Assembly (NCBI GenBank): GCA_027493675.1
Contig: JAOSKI010000042.1
Coordinates: 106,218-170,217, forward strand
From: Microthrixaceae bacterium
GTDB taxonomy: Bacteria; Actinomycetota; Acidimicrobiia; Acidimicrobiales; Microtrichaceae
Reading direction: 5' to 3'
DNA length: 64,000 bases
In this document: piece by piece, positions 21,150 through 32,400 of the stretch
Position numbering within the stretch: the first letter of the stretch is position 1
How the letters are laid out: each line of letters opens with the position of its first letter
The notes under the pieces: generated by a model
What the model was told of the DNA's origin: nothing
What the model saw: only the letters and a program-made list of their open reading frames with translations
Databases searched by the model: none
Position numbers and translations under genes: made by a program

Positions 21150-22582
21150 TTGCCTAGGACAACCACCAGGACCTGGATCCTGATCGTCGCAGTGGCTGCA
21201 CTGCTGGCCGGTGCATGCGCTGCGAAGGGCGACGAGAACGCCACGCCCGAGACCACGGCAGCGGGTGGATCGGAATCCAACACCGGAACGCCGACCGGCG
21301 GGTTCGGCGACATGGACTCGCCGTGCGGCGAGGGTGACTTCACCGTCGAGGCCGACGAAGCGGCCGGATCCGCCGACGTGCTGCGCATCGGCGTTGCCAA
21401 CGACCGCACATCGCAGATCCGCCCCGGGCTCAACAAGGAGATGTGGGACGCATCCAACGCGTTCGCGGCATGGTGCAACGAGCAGGGTGGGATCGGGGGC
21501 CTCCCGATCGAGATCGTCGACCTCGACGGCAAGGTGCTCGAGGTCGAAGCCGCCATGGCCAAGGCCTGCCACAACGTGTTCATGATGGTCGGCGGCGGTT
21601 TCGTGCAGGACAACCTCGAGTTCTCCGGCAAACCCGACTCCGATTTCCACAAATGCGCCCTGGCCGACATCCCCGGCTTCGCGGTATCGCCCGAAAAGGC
21701 CGGATCCAACGGGCAGATACAGCCGGTGCCGCATCCGTCACCTCTCATCACCACCTCTCAGATGCAGATGGCCCAGGCACTCGAACCCGAGAACACCGAA
21801 TCCATCGCCATCGTCTGGGGCGACCTCCCCTCCATGGAGACGATCAAGAACCAGACCGTCGAGATCCTCGAGGACCTTGACATCGACAACGCCGGGGTGT
21901 TCAACCATCCTGTCGTGGGGCTGGACGACTGGACACCGCTGGCCCAGCAGGTGATCAGGTCGGGTGCCGGGGCGTTCCACTACGTAGGCGAACCCACCCA
22001 CCTGGGCAACTTCGTGAAGACGTTGCGTGAACAGGGATGGGAGGGAACCCCGATCGTGGAGACCAACATCTACGACCAGCAGTACATCGACGCTGCCGGT
22101 GGCAAGAACGCCGCCGGCACGATCATCCGGACCTGGTTCCATCCCTTCGAGGAAGCCGACGAGTGGCCGGCCGTCAAGCAGTACATGGACATCGTCGACG
22201 AGTACGTCGACGACGGCAAGATCGCGACCCTCGGCATGCAGAGCTTCTCCGCATGGCTGCTGTTCGCCACCGCTGCCAACGACTGCGCCGCCGACAACGA
22301 CAACGTGCTGACCAGGGCGTGCGTGCTCGAGGCGGCCGCAGCGGTCGACGAGTGGACCGCCGGAGGGCTCCACGCCACGATGGATCCCGGCCCTGAGGGT
22401 GGCTCCCCGCGGAGTGCGAGATGCAGGTCACCGTGACCGAGGACGGCACCTTCGAGCGCCTCGCACCCGAGATCGGCAGCGACACCGACGACGGCGAGGG
22501 GTTCCAGTGCTTCGAGGGTTCCACCATCGAGGTGCCCGAGAACGAGGGCCTCGGCGTGATCGGACCCGACCAGCCGATCTGA
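21150..22582 (+). CDS. ABC transporter substrate-binding lipoprotein, paralogue 2
   Basis: About 477 residues, closely related to the protein at 13183-14643. Lipobox VAALLAGACAAKG, then VLRIGVANDRTSQIRPGLNK, NEQGGIGGLPIEIVDLDGK, FMMVGGGFVQDNLEFSGK, and C-terminal ENEGLGVIGPDQPI. A TTG start at 21150 with a GGGGG stretch upstream gives the complete signal peptide. One indel near 22405 separates the last 58 residues. It has no permease or ATPase genes of its own nearby and is followed by paralogue 3, so it probably shares the livHMGF importer. Confidence 0.9.
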
Positions 22583-22653
22583 CCCACCCGCGTCACTGGC
22601 GGCCCTCCGGCCTCCGACAACTCCGACTGGGCGACACTGCGAGGTCCACGATC

Positions 22654-24091
22654 GTGCAAGGCAACATCACCACGGAGCCTGTTGGCACCACTCCTGGTGG
22701 CGGTGACCCTGGGTGCCGCCTGTTCGGCCAAGGGCGACGAGCCTGCCGCGTCCGAGACGAACGGCGGGAACGCTCCCAGCACGACCCCGCAGGGTGACAG
22801 TGGTTCCTTCGGCGACCTCGAGTCCCCGTGTGGTGAGGGTGACTTCAGCGTCGAACCCGACGAGGCTGCCGGGTCACCCGACGTGTTGCGCATCGGGGTT
22901 GCGAACGACCGGTCCTCACAGATCCGCCCGGGCCTCAACAAGGAGGTGTGGGACGCATCCAAGGCCTTCGCGGCCTGGTGCAACGAACAGGGTGGGATCG
23001 GGGGCCTCCCGATCGAGATCGTGGATCTCGACGGCAAGCTCCTGGATGTCCAGGCGGCGATGACCAAGGCCTGTCACAGCGTGTTCATGATGGTCGGCGG
23101 CGGTTTCGTGCAGGATAACCTCGGAGTTCTCCGGCAAGCCGAACTCGGACTTCCACGAATGCGGTCTTGTCGACATCCCTGCGTTCGCGGTCTCACCCGA
23201 GAAGACCGATTCCAACGGCCAGGTGCAACCGATCCCGCACCCTTTCGGCAGAGGTCAGCACCGGATGGATGCGGATCTACAAGACCCTGGAACCCGAGAA
23301 CTCCGAGTCGATGGCGGAGGTGTGGGGCGACCTACCCGCCATGAAGACGATCCGCAACTCGGCACTCGCGGTGATGGAGGACCAGGACGTCGGAGATCGC
23401 CGGGGACTTCGACTATCCGGTCGCGGGCCTGACCGACTGGACCCCGCTTGCCCGTGAGGTCATCGGCAGCGGAGCAGGCTCGATGCACTGGGTGGGCGAG
23501 CCGACGTTCCTGGGCAGCTTCGTCAAGACGCTGCGTGAACAGGGCTGGGAGGGCGACCCCGTACTCCGAGACCAACATCTACGACCAGCAGTACATCGAC
23601 GCTGCCGGGGTCGAGAACGCCGCCGGGACCATCATCCGCATGGTGGTCCACCCCTTCGAGGAGGCCGACATGTGGCCTGCCACCGGGCGGTACATGGAGA
23701 TCGTCGACGAGTACGTCGACGATGCGAAGATCGCGACCCTGGGTGTGCAGAGCTTCTCGGCATGGCTGCTGTTCGCAACCGCTGCCAACGACTGCGCCGC
23801 CGACAACGACGGCGTGCTCACCAGGGCATGTGTGCTCGAGGCGGCTGCCGACGTTCAGGACTGGACGGGCGGCGGACTCCACGCACCGACGGATCCGGGC
23901 CCCAACGGCGGTACCCCGGTCGGATGCGAGATGATGCTGGTGGTCGATGCCGAAGGGAAGTTCGAGCGGCTGTCACCACAGATCGACGGCGATGACGACG
24001 ACATCGACGGGTACACGTGCTTCGAGGACTCCTGGTACCGGTCCCCGACAACGCCGGCCTCGGTGTAATAGGGCCCGACCAGCCGCTGTAG
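22654..24091 (+). CDS. ABC transporter substrate-binding lipoprotein, paralogue 3
   Basis: Third copy, tandem to paralogue 2. Lipobox VAVTLGAACSAKGDEP, then GSPDVLRIGVANDRSSQIRP, FMMVGGGFVQDN, MHWVGEPTFLGSFVKTLREQ and FSAWLLFATAANDCAADND. Indels near 22680, 23125, 23255, 23390, 23565 and 24040; the repaired C-terminus is VPDNAGLGVIGPDQPL, stop 24091. The start is uncertain: GTG at 22654 needs one indel to reach the lipobox, while TTG at 22682 gives a truncated signal. It converges on prmC. Confidence 0.85.
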
Positions 24092-24146
24092 GTCGCCCAA
24101 GTCACGTTCGCGTGCAGAACACGACGACACCGAGTCCACCATCGGG

Positions 24147-25076
24147 TCAATCGATCGGACGGCGCGCCACAAGCGCACGGGACCGACCCGTCAGGTCACT
24201 CCTCGACACGCACTTCGCCGAAGCGGCGCGACGCAAGCTCGGCGACCGTGCCGGCCTGCTCGGGTGAGATCTCGCACACCAGCGCGCCGTCGGCTTCGAG
24301 CCATCCAGGGCGCCGGCGATGATCCGGCGCAGGTCGTCGAGCCCGTCGGGGCCTGAGCGTAGCGCGCCCGATGGCTCCCAATCGGCGACCTCGGCGGGCA
24401 GCTCGGCGGTTTCGGCCACATAGGGAGGGTTCGACACGAGCACCTGCACCGACCCCGCCAGGTCGGTCGGCAGGGCTGTGTACCAGTCACCGGCGACCAT
24501 CCTGACCCTCGCAGCGGCACGACCCACTCCCGCCAGGTTTGCCCGTGCAACGCCGAGCGCGTCCTCGCTCTCATCGGTCGCCCAGACCGTCGTGCGTACC
24601 CGTTCGGTGGCGACCGCGAGGGCGATCGCGCCGGAACCGGTACCCAGGTCCACAACGGTGGTGGGCAGGTCCCTCCCACCCAGGCGGTCGAGCTCGGCCA
24701 GGCAGACATCCACGACCGACTCGGTCTCGGGCCGGGGTATGAGGACCCGACTGTCGACCATGAGGTCGAGTTGGCGGAACCCCCCAGTGACCCAACACGT
24801 ACTGCAGCGGCTCACCGGTGACACGGCGGGCCAACATCCGCTCGAAGCGCGCCATCGCGCCTGTGGTCACCGGGTCGTCGAGCACCAGAGCCAGCTCCGA
24901 CGGGGGCACACCCGATGCCTCCTCCACGATCCGGCGGGCATCCGACCCGGGGATGCATCGGGGCAACCCAGGCGTCCACGCAACCGCACTGTGGCCTCGT
25001 CCAACAACTCGCGCCATCTGACGGTGCCGGCGGGACCCGAACCGTCGTCGCCTCCCGGAGGTGTGGACGACCTCAA
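24147..25076 (-). CDS. prmC: Release factor glutamine methyltransferase
   Basis: Methylates the GGQ glutamine of release factors. Visible are [20 protein letters not shown], the SAM motif [16 protein letters not shown], and the catalytic [20 protein letters not shown]. Indels near 24800, 24300 and 24205; the repaired end is [16 protein letters not shown] at 24147. The likely start is a TTG at 25076 overlapping the stop of prfA (TTGA), placing enzyme and substrate genes in one coupled unit. About 309 residues. Confidence 0.92.
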
Positions 25077-26159
25077 CGTCGCTCGACCTCGGCGGCCTCC
25101 GACAGCAGCCGGGCCCGCTCGTCGGTGAGGAGCGCATCGCCGATCTCGATCAGCTCGCCCGCCAGCACCCGGTCGAGGTTGTGACTCGTGAACCCGATGC
25201 GGTGGTCGGTCACCCGGTTGTCCTTGAAGTTGTAGGTGCGGATCTTCTCACCCCTGCCTCCGCCACCGATCTGAGCCTTCTTGGCGGCCCCTGCGGCCGA
25301 TGCAGCGCGATCCTGTTCCGCCTTCAACAGGCGCGTCCGCAGCACCGCCAGGGCCTTGGCCTTGTTCTGGAGCTGGGACTTCTGGTCCTGCATCGACACG
25401 ACCAGCCCAGTCGGCAGGTGGGTGATGCGCACCGCCGAGTCGGTGGTGTTCACCGATTGGCCGCCTGGTCCCGACGAGCGGTACACGTCCACCTGGAGAT
25501 CGTTGTCGTCGAGCTCGACCTCCACCTCCTCGGCCTCGGGCAGCACAACGACCGTGGCCGACGAGGTGTGGACCCGGCCCTGCGATTCGGTGACCGGCAC
25601 ACGCTGCACCCGGTGCGGGCCGGCCTCGAACTTGAGCCGACCCCACACACCCTCACCGCCGACGCGCACCGTCACCTCGGCAATGCCTCCGAGATCCGAC
25701 GGGCTCACCGAGAGCACCTCGAACGACCAGCCCATCCGCTGGGCGAACGACCGGTACATCTCCAGCAGGTCACCCGCCCAGAGGTTGGCCTCCTCGCCAC
25801 CCTCCGCTCCACGGATCTCGAGGATGACCGCGCGGTCGTCGTTGGGATCCCGAGGCAACAACAGCACGTTGATCTCCTCCAGGAGCTCGCCGCGCAGCGC
25901 CTGCGCGCGCCGCAGCTCGCTCGCCAACGCTCCGCTCGTCACCCTCGGCTCCGGTCAGGAGCTCGGTGGCCGCTTCGATGTCGCCATCTACGTCTCGCAG
26001 CCGGCCGTAGGCCTCCACCAGCGGTTCCAGCTCCTTGTAGCGCCGGCTCACCGCCACGAAGCGCTCACGATCGGCGGCCACCTCGGGGTCCACGAGCGTG
26101 CTTCGCAGTTGCGGTACTCCCTCAGCGCACCGTTCCAGGCGGTCGATCACGCTGCCCAT
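25073..26159 (-). CDS. prfA: Peptide chain release factor 1
   Basis: Recognises UAA/UAG and triggers peptide release. The GGQ motif lies in [20 protein letters not shown], and the C-terminal [20 protein letters not shown] is typical of RF1. The N-terminus [20 protein letters not shown] at 26159 is joined to the main body by one indel near 25940. About 361 residues. This is RF1, not RF2, so the frame break is not the programmed prfB frameshift. It overlaps the upstream unknown gene by 13 bases. Confidence 0.95.
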
Positions 26160-27049
26160 GGTGGTTCCATCTCGATCAACTCCACCGGCCCACGACCCGA
26201 CGCCTCCGCACGTTGCGCGAGCTCGTCGACGATCGCCAGGCGGTCCTTGGGCGCCAACACGACCCGCAGCAACCCGGCCGGCAGATGCAGCTCTCGTGTG
26301 TCGGCAGCCACGGCAAGCAACTCGAGGGCCGATCCGGCACCGAACACCACCAACACCGGGACCCCCGCGGTCGTGCGACCGAGCGCTCCCGGCCGGGCGT
26401 TCGTCACGGACGCTGTCGGAAGCGAAGGTGGTCTCAACCGGCGCCAGGTCGGTCGCGCCGACCGACTCTGGCGACGCCAACGCCACCGAGCGCATCCAGC
26501 GTGACCTCGCGAGCACGCTGAGGGGATGGATCGGAGCGCCCGGGAAGCGGTGCTCCGACACCATGCGGATGCGCGCCTCAGGCCTTCGTCGGGTGACTCG
26601 CCCTGGTGCATGGCCGCCGCGGCATCCCGGTCGAACCGACCCACTCCGGGCTCGATGTGGAGCTCTCCGTCGCCCCCGGTCTCAGGTGGCCACCGGACAA
26701 CCCTCGCCACCTCCAGGCCCAGCAACTCGCCGCGCCACTCACCCTGTTCCAGGACGACCTCGAGGCCTGCCGAGCGCAGTCGCTCGAGCAGCGGATCCGC
26801 GCCGGCGGGTCCGGGTAGAACCACCGGCATGGGCTCGGGCGCCGCCGGTTCGGATCCCGAGCCGTCGACGAATCGCACCTCGACCGAGGGTGAGGATGCG
26901 GAGCCTTCCTCGGGGCGGAACCACTGCTCAAGGCGTGCGGCCAGCGCAGCACCCTTGTCGGCATAGAGCACCAACCGGTCCACCTGCTGCCGCGATGCAT
27001 GCACCAGCGCCGCAGCGAAGGACCCCGGAGTCACGTCCTCCTGCAGCAT
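26147..27049 (-). CDS. Unknown protein between rpmE and prfA
   Basis: I do not recognise a family. The N-terminal third (MLQEDVTPGSFAAALVHASR, QQVDRLVLYADKGAALAARL, EQWF) looks like an alpha/beta domain; the C-terminus reads VPVLVVFGAGSALELLAVAA, then LPAGLLRVVLAPKDRLAIVD and stop at 26147. Two indels (near 26570 and 26400) break the middle. The frame remains open and coding-like upstream to 27181 (RRAELLRAKLAALAIDSDHV) but offers only a CTG there, so the true start may lie beyond ATG 27049. It overlaps prfA, implying cotranscription with translation genes. Confidence 0.7.
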   Translation of the reverse strand: MLQEDVTPGSFAAALVHASRQQVDRLVLYADKGAALAARLEQWFRPEEGSASSPSVEVRFVDGSGSEPAAPEPMPVVLPGPAGADPLLERLRSAGLEVVLEQGEWRGELLGLEVARVVRWPPETGGDGELHIEPGVGRFDRDAAAAMHQGESPDEGLRRASAWCRSTASRALRSIPSACSRGHAGCARWRWRRQSRSARPTWRRLRPPSLPTASVTNARPGALGRTTAGVPVLVVFGAGSALELLAVAADTRELHLPAGLLRVVLAPKDRLAIVDELAQRAEASGRGPVELIEMEPPWAA

Positions 27050-27177
27050 GAACGCAGTTCCGTCGCAGACCGCGACCGCCGACGAACCGAGCGACGCCGG
27101 TGCCGGCTCGACGTGATCGGAGTCGATTGCCAGGGCCGCGAGCTTCGCCCTGAGCAGCTCAGCGCGGCGCTCGGGTC

Positions 27178-27462
27178 TCAGCTGTCGGCCTCGCTGGAGG
27201 TCGCCTTGGCCTTCTTCTTGCGCGAGCCGTACCGGCGTTCGAATCGCTCCACGCGACCCGCGGTGTCGACGATCTTCATCTGGCCTGTGAAGAACGGATG
27301 GGTGAACGCCGAGATCTCGACCTTCGCCAGCGGATACTCGGTGCCGTCGTCCCAGGTGATCGTCTCAGAGGTCTCGATCGTGGAGCGGGTGAGGATCTTG
27401 TCGCCCGAGGATGTGTCCTGGAACACCACGTAGCGGTAGTCGGGGTGGGTGTCGGCCTTCAT
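27178..27462 (-). CDS. rpmE2: Ribosomal protein bL31, type B
   Basis: Intact, 94 residues. [40 protein letters not shown] and the C-terminal [16 protein letters not shown] are those of the long, zinc-free type B L31: there is no CxxC pair. A basic-acidic tail ([13 protein letters not shown]) is lineage-specific. It follows rho as rpmE does in M. tuberculosis. Confidence 0.95.
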   Translation of the reverse strand: MKADTHPDYRYVVFQDTSSGDKILTRSTIETSETITWDDGTEYPLAKVEISAFTHPFFTGQMKIVDTAGRVERFERRYGSRKKKAKATSSEADS

Positions 27463-27576
27463 GGGTATCTCATTTCCTCCATCTCACAGACCCGGTTTCC
27501 GAGCGGGACCGAATGGGTGGCTGTCCAGTATGTCAGCAAGCGACACCGACGGCGAAGCCCGACGATGGCGCGTCCG

Positions 27577-29389
27577 TCAACCGGTGACTCCCGGGGCCTT
27601 GGCGATCTCGGCAAGGAACTGGGCGTTGTCGGGGAAGGTGCGCATCCGGTCGATGAGCAACCCAGACCGGCCCCCGATCCGCTCTCGGCGGCCAGGCCGG
27701 ACAGGACCCGGCGGAGCTTCCAGACCTGCTGGAGCTGGGTCCGCTCGAACAGCAACTCCTCGTGGCGGGTGGACGACGCATCCACGTCGATCGCCGGATA
27801 GATGCGCTTCTCGGCCGCCTTGCGGTCCAGTCGCAACTCCATGTTGCCGGTACCCTTGAACTCCTCGAAGATGACCTCGTCCATCTTGGAGCCGGTCTCC
27901 ACGAGTGCCGTCGCGAGGATCGTGAGCGATCCACCCTCCTCCACGTTGCGGGCAGCACCGAAGAACCGCTTCGGCGGGTACAGCGCACCGGTGTCGATGC
28001 CACCCGACATGATCCGACCCGTGGCCGGTGCCGCGAGGTTGTACGCCCGCGACAGACGTGTGATGCCATCCAGTATCACCACGACGTCCTTGCCGCCCTC
28101 GACCATGCGCTTGGCACGTTCGATCACCAGCTCCGCAACCTGGGTGTGCTCCTCCGATGGGCGGTCGAAGGTGGAGGCGATCACGTCCCCCTTGACGGAG
28201 CGACGCATGTCGGTGACCTCCTCGGGACGCTCGTCAACGAGCAGCACCATCAGGTGCACCTCGGGGTTGTTGGCCTCGATGGACTTGGCGATCGTCTTCA
28301 TCACCGTGGTCTTGCCGGCCTTGGGGGTGACACGATGAGCCCGCGTTGCCCCTTGCCGATGGGCGAGATCAGGTCGATGATCCGCGACGTCATGTCGAGA
28401 GGCTGGTCCGCGCGCTCGAGGGTGAGCTTCTGGTCGGGGAACAGCGGGGTCAGATCCTCGAAGTTCGCGCGGTTGCGCTGGGACTCCGGCTCCGCACCGT
28501 TGATCGTGTCGATACGCAACAGCGCCGGGTTCTTCTCCTGTCGATTGGCCGGGCGGGCAGCACCCACGATCTCGTCGCCCTTTCGCAGGCCGAGCTGGCG
28601 AACCTGCTTCACCGAGACGTAGGCGTCCTCGTTGCTCGGGAGGTAGCCCTTGACCCGAAGGAAGCCGCAGCCGTCGTCGCGGAGGTCGAGCAGGCCCGCC
28701 ACCGGCACAGGTTCGCCGTCCCACTGCTCCGCCACGTCGTCACGTTGGTTCCGGTTGCGCCCCCGGCGCCTGCGTCCCTTGCGGTTACCGGGCTCCGGGG
28801 TCTCTCCGCCCCCCACCTCCCTGGTTGTTGCCCCTGGTTGTTGCCGTTGTTGCGGTTCGCGGTCTGGTCGTCGCCACCCTGGCTCCGCCCATCCTGGCTC
28901 CGCCCATCCTGGCTCCGCCCACCCTGGTTCCGGTCACCCTGGTTCCGGTCCGAACCGGCCTGGGAGCCTCGATCCGAGCGGGGGCCCCGGCCGTCCTGGC
29001 TGGTCTCGGGCTGGGCACGCTCGGAAGGGGGAGACCGAAGCCTCACCGACGTGGCCATCGCCGCTGGGTGCACCGCCATCGGTGGATCCAGGCGCACCTG
29101 GACGTCCCCCGGCGGATGCCGCACTCACCGAACTGGTGGATTCAGGGACGGAGCCACCTCGTAGAGCCGAAGCCGCCGCCGTGGAGGTTCCGTCCGTGAC
29201 GGAGGCGCCATGACCGCCACCGGCGTCACCACTTCCGTCCGAAGCACCGGTGACGCCCGACAGCTCCAGGATCATCTTCACCATGTCGGCCTTCTTGGTA
29301 CGACTGGTGGTCTTTCCGCCCAGGGCCTGGGCGATGGTGGCGAGCTCGGCGCGGTCCTTGCGCTCGAGGCTCTGCAGATCGACACTCAC
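27577..29389 (-). CDS. rho: Transcription termination factor Rho with long disordered N-terminal region
   Basis: RNA-dependent helicase, about 603 residues. N-terminal Rho_N helix ([20 protein letters not shown], then [13 protein letters not shown]), about 190 residues of low-complexity Gly/Asp/Arg/Asn/Gln sequence, the RNA-binding domain ([19 protein letters not shown]), a P-loop region ([15 protein letters not shown]) and [20 protein letters not shown]. The repaired C-terminus is [17 protein letters not shown], stop 27577. Indels near 28330, 28810, 28985 and 27660. GTG start at 29389 with GGAG upstream. Confidence 0.94.
28878..28952. repeat. 15-bp tandem repeats inside rho
   Basis: Five units of 15 bp: three of CCTGGCTCCGCCCAY followed by two diverged units CCTGGTTCCGGTCNN. 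On the minus strand they encode the repeated pentapeptides RSQDG and RNQGD of Rho's disordered RNA-binding insertion, so the array is coding. Confidence 0.85.
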
Positions 29390-29636
29390 TGTTGATCTCC
29401 GTTCTTCGGAGTTGACGGTCCCGGGCCTCGCGCGCCCGGCCGAGTCGTCGGGGGTTCCGGCGGGCGCAACACACGGGATCGTGGTTGAGGAGCACCTGTG
29501 CTCATTCGGGCAAGGGAGAGATCCGATCGGCCGACAGGTTGCAGGAACGCAATCTGATGTCCAGCCGTTGTGCCGGTGCTGATCGGCTCGCCATCCTGGC
29601 CCCCGCCGGAGACGACAAGGCCCAATGTACCGGCGG

Positions 29637-31036
29637 TCAGCCACCTCCCCGCAAGCACCTGCCTCACGAAAGCCTTGACTGCCTCGAGGTCAGCCGACAC
29701 ATGACCCATCCGCTCGGGCCGCTCGAAGATGCCTTGAAGGCGCTCTGAAGGACGGGCCTGACACCGGTCGCGTCGAACACGGCATCAGGGAACTTCGCCG
29801 GATGCGCGGTGGCGAGGCACACCACCGGTGATTCGAGCTGCTCGGCAAACGGGCCCGCCACACCCAGGCCGACCGCGGTATGGGGATCGACCAGCAGATC
29901 GTGGTCTTCGTGGACGCGATCGATCACCGTAGCCACCCGGGCGTCGTCCAGGCAGCCGGCGTCGAAGTCGGCCTGCAGAGCCGCCAACAGGGCCGGGGGC
30001 ACATCGACGCGACCCTCGGACCGGAACCGGTGCAACATCTCGGTCACCGCCGCGCCGTCACGTCCAAGCACCTCGAACAGCAGCCGCTCGAAGTTGGACG
30101 ACACCTGGATGTCCATCGACGGGGACGTGGTGGGAACCACCTCGCGCACGGACAGGTCGCCGCGGGTCAGAGCACGGGTGAGGATGTCGTTGCGGTTGGA
30201 GGCCACGATGAGGCGGTCCACCGGAAGGCCCATCTGCTTGGCCGCCCATCCGGCCAGCATGTTGCCGAAGTTGCCCGTTGGCACACAGAAGCTCACGGGT
30301 GAGCCCCGTGGCGAGACCCGCAGGTGCGCCCACACGTAGTACACGATCTGGGCCATCACGCGTCCCCAGTTGATCGGAGTTGACTGCGCTCAGGTGCACC
30401 TCGTCCCGGAAGCCTGTGTCCCCGAACGCCGCCTTCACGAGGTCCTGGCAGTCGTCGAAGGTGCCTGAGACCGCCACGGCATGGCAGTTCGCTTCCCCGA
30501 TGGTGGTCATCTGGCGGCGCTGCACCTCCGAGGTCCGACCGTCGGGGGAACAGGATCACGCACTCGCTGTGCCCAAGACCGCCGAAGGCGCTCATGGCGG
30601 CCGAGCCCGTGTCGCCCGAGGGGTGGCGCCGAGGATCGTCGCCGTCGAACCCCGTTCGGTGAGGACATGGTCGAACAGACGGCCGACCAGCTGCAGTGCC
30701 ACGTCCTTGAAGGCGAGCGTGGGGCCGTGGAACAGCTCCATCAGCCACAGATCACCCACCCGTCGAATGGGGCACACCTCGGGCACGTCGAAGCCGCCGT
30801 AGGCCGCCGAGACGATCGACTCGAAATCGCCGAGGGTGATCTCGGCCCCACCCCCCGACAACGAAGGGCCACATGACCTTCACGGCCAGCTCCGGGTAGT
30901 CCAAGTCCCCAGTTCCTCCAGCGGAGGCAGCTGCGGCCAGGTCTCGGGAACGTACAGGCCCCCGTCGGGCGAGGCCCTCAGGAGAACGTCGGCGAACGCG
31001 AGCGGCGGCGCCGCCGCGGGTGGACACATAGCGCAT
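29637..31036 (-). CDS. thrC: Threonine synthase
   Basis: PLP enzyme making threonine from O-phosphohomoserine. The start MRYVSTRG is typical of the long (E. coli/yeast-like) class; the PLP lysine is in LFHGPTLAFKDVALQLVG, with VPTGNFGNMLAGWAAKQMGL further on. At least five indels (near 30990, 30850, 30610, 30365 and 29720). The C-terminus reads MGHVSADLEAVKAFVRQVL; one G fewer near 29650 gives a stop at 29637, which I take as the end. The ATG overlaps the hom stop (ATGA). No thrB follows. Confidence 0.92.
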
Positions 31037-32340
31037 CAGTCGGTTCCGATGACCCGCAGCACCGATCCGACGGCGGTGACGGTGTCGAGCCCACGCAACT
31101 CGGCGAGCGTGGCACGCACGTCGGACTCCCGGGCATCGTGGGTGATGAAGATCAACCTCGCCTGACCGCCCTCGGAGCGCTCGTCGAGCGACTGCTGCTC
31201 CATGGAGCGGATCGACACTCCGTTGGTGCCGAACAGGCCGGCGACAGATGCCAGCACACCCGGGCGGTCGGCCTCCAGGTTGATGTAGTAGCGGTAGTGG
31301 AGGTCGTCGATGGGGCGCACCTTCGCCTTGGCGAAGCTTCCGAGGGAGGCGTGGGTGGCCTTGGCCAGGTTCGCCGCCGCATCGACGACGTCGCCCAACA
31401 CCGCCGAGGCAGTGGGAAGGCCGCCGGCTCCCCGTCCGAAGAACATCAACTCCCCGACCGCGTCACCTCCACGAACACCGCGTTGAAGCTGTCGCGAACC
31501 GAAGCGAGGGGGTGCTGGTCGGGCACCATCGGGGTGCACCCGCACCGCGATCGAGCCGTCGGCCATGTGGTCACACAGGGCCAGCAGCTTGATCCGGTAA
31601 CCGAGGCGACGAGCGAAGTCGATGTCTGTCGAGGTGATCCCGGAGATCCCCTCGTGGCTGACATCACCGGCGACAACCCGCCGACCGAACGCGATGGTCG
31701 CGATGATGGCTGCCTTGGCGCCGGCATCGAAGCCCTCGACATCGGCTGTCGGATCCCGCTCCGCGTAACCGAGGCTCTGTGCCTCGGCCAGCGCCTCGCT
31801 GTAGCTCCAACCCTCCTCGGTCATCTTGGTGAGGATGTAGTTGGTGGTCCCGTTCACGATTCCCAGCACCCGCGAGACATCCTCGCCCACCAGGGACTCG
31901 CGCAAGGGACGGATGAGGGGTATCCCGCCCGCCACGGCAGCCTCGAAGAGCAGGTCCACACCGGCGTCGTCGGACGCCGCGAACAACTCGGCGCCATGGT
32001 TGGCCAGCAGTTCCTTGTTGGCGGTGACCACCGCCTTTCCCGATGCGAGTGAGTCCAGGATCAGCTCACGGGCAGGCTCGATCCCACCGATCACCTCCAC
32101 GACCAGGTCGACGTCGTCGTCGCCGACCACCTCGCCCGCGTCAGTGGTGAACACCTTGGCCGGCAGAGCCACTCCACGCTCCTTGGACAGCGAGCGCACC
32201 GCGACCCGGGTCACCTCCAGACGCAGTCCCGTCCGTGCCTCGATGTCGTCAGCGCGTTCCTCCACCAGGCCGATGAGCGCCGCACCCACGTTGCCGCAAC
32301 CGAGCACCCCGATGTTCACCGATCGTTTCACCTCCGCCAC
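31036..32340 (-). CDS. hom: Homoserine dehydrogenase
   Basis: Reduces aspartate semialdehyde to homoserine. NAD(P) motif NIGVLGCGNVGAALIGLVEE, catalytic region GIVNGTTNYILTKM and YAERDPTADVEGFDAGAKAA, and a C-terminal ACT domain (LEADRPGVLASVAGLFGTNG) expected to bind threonine for feedback inhibition. Two compensating indels near 31540-31450. GTG at 32340 chosen because the NAD-binding strand begins ten residues later; the open frame upstream to 32451 runs through repeats and is unlikely to be protein. Confidence 0.94.
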   Translation of the reverse strand: MAEVKRSVNIGVLGCGNVGAALIGLVEERADDIEARTGLRLEVTRVAVRSLSKERGVALPAKVFTTDAGEVVGDDDVDLVVEVIGGIEPARELILDSLASGKAVVTANKELLANHGAELFAASDDAGVDLLFEAAVAGGIPLIRPLRESLVGEDVSRVLGIVNGTTNYILTKMTEEGWSYSEALAEAQSLGYAERDPTADVEGFDAGAKAAIIATIAFGRRVVAGDVSHEGISGITSTDIDFARRLGYRIKLLALCDHMADGSIAVRVHPDGARPAPPRFGSRQLQRGVRGGDAVGELMFFGRGAGGLPTASAVLGDVVDAAANLAKATHASLGSFAKAKVRPIDDLHYRYYINLEADRPGVLASVAGLFGTNGVSIRSMEQQSLDERSEGGQARLIFITHDARESDVRATLAELRGLDTVTAVGSVLRVIGTD

Positions 32341-32400
32341 GGTATCGGGCACCCGCCCGACCCGGCGAAGCGCGCCCAGGGGGAACCGCTCTCTCACCCC

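Noticed and set aside
25930..25960. Frameshift in a release factor gene as a programmed autoregulatory frameshift
   Set aside because: The gene is prfA (RF1), not prfB, and the site lacks an in-frame UGA with CUU; similar breaks occur in most genes here.
28878..28952. Non-coding satellite repeat
   Set aside because: The array lies within rho and encodes repeated pentapeptides.
29390..29636. Small gene between thrC and rho
   Set aside because: The open frame there begins with real thrC C-terminal sequence and then loses protein-like character; it is better explained as thrC tail plus rho leader.
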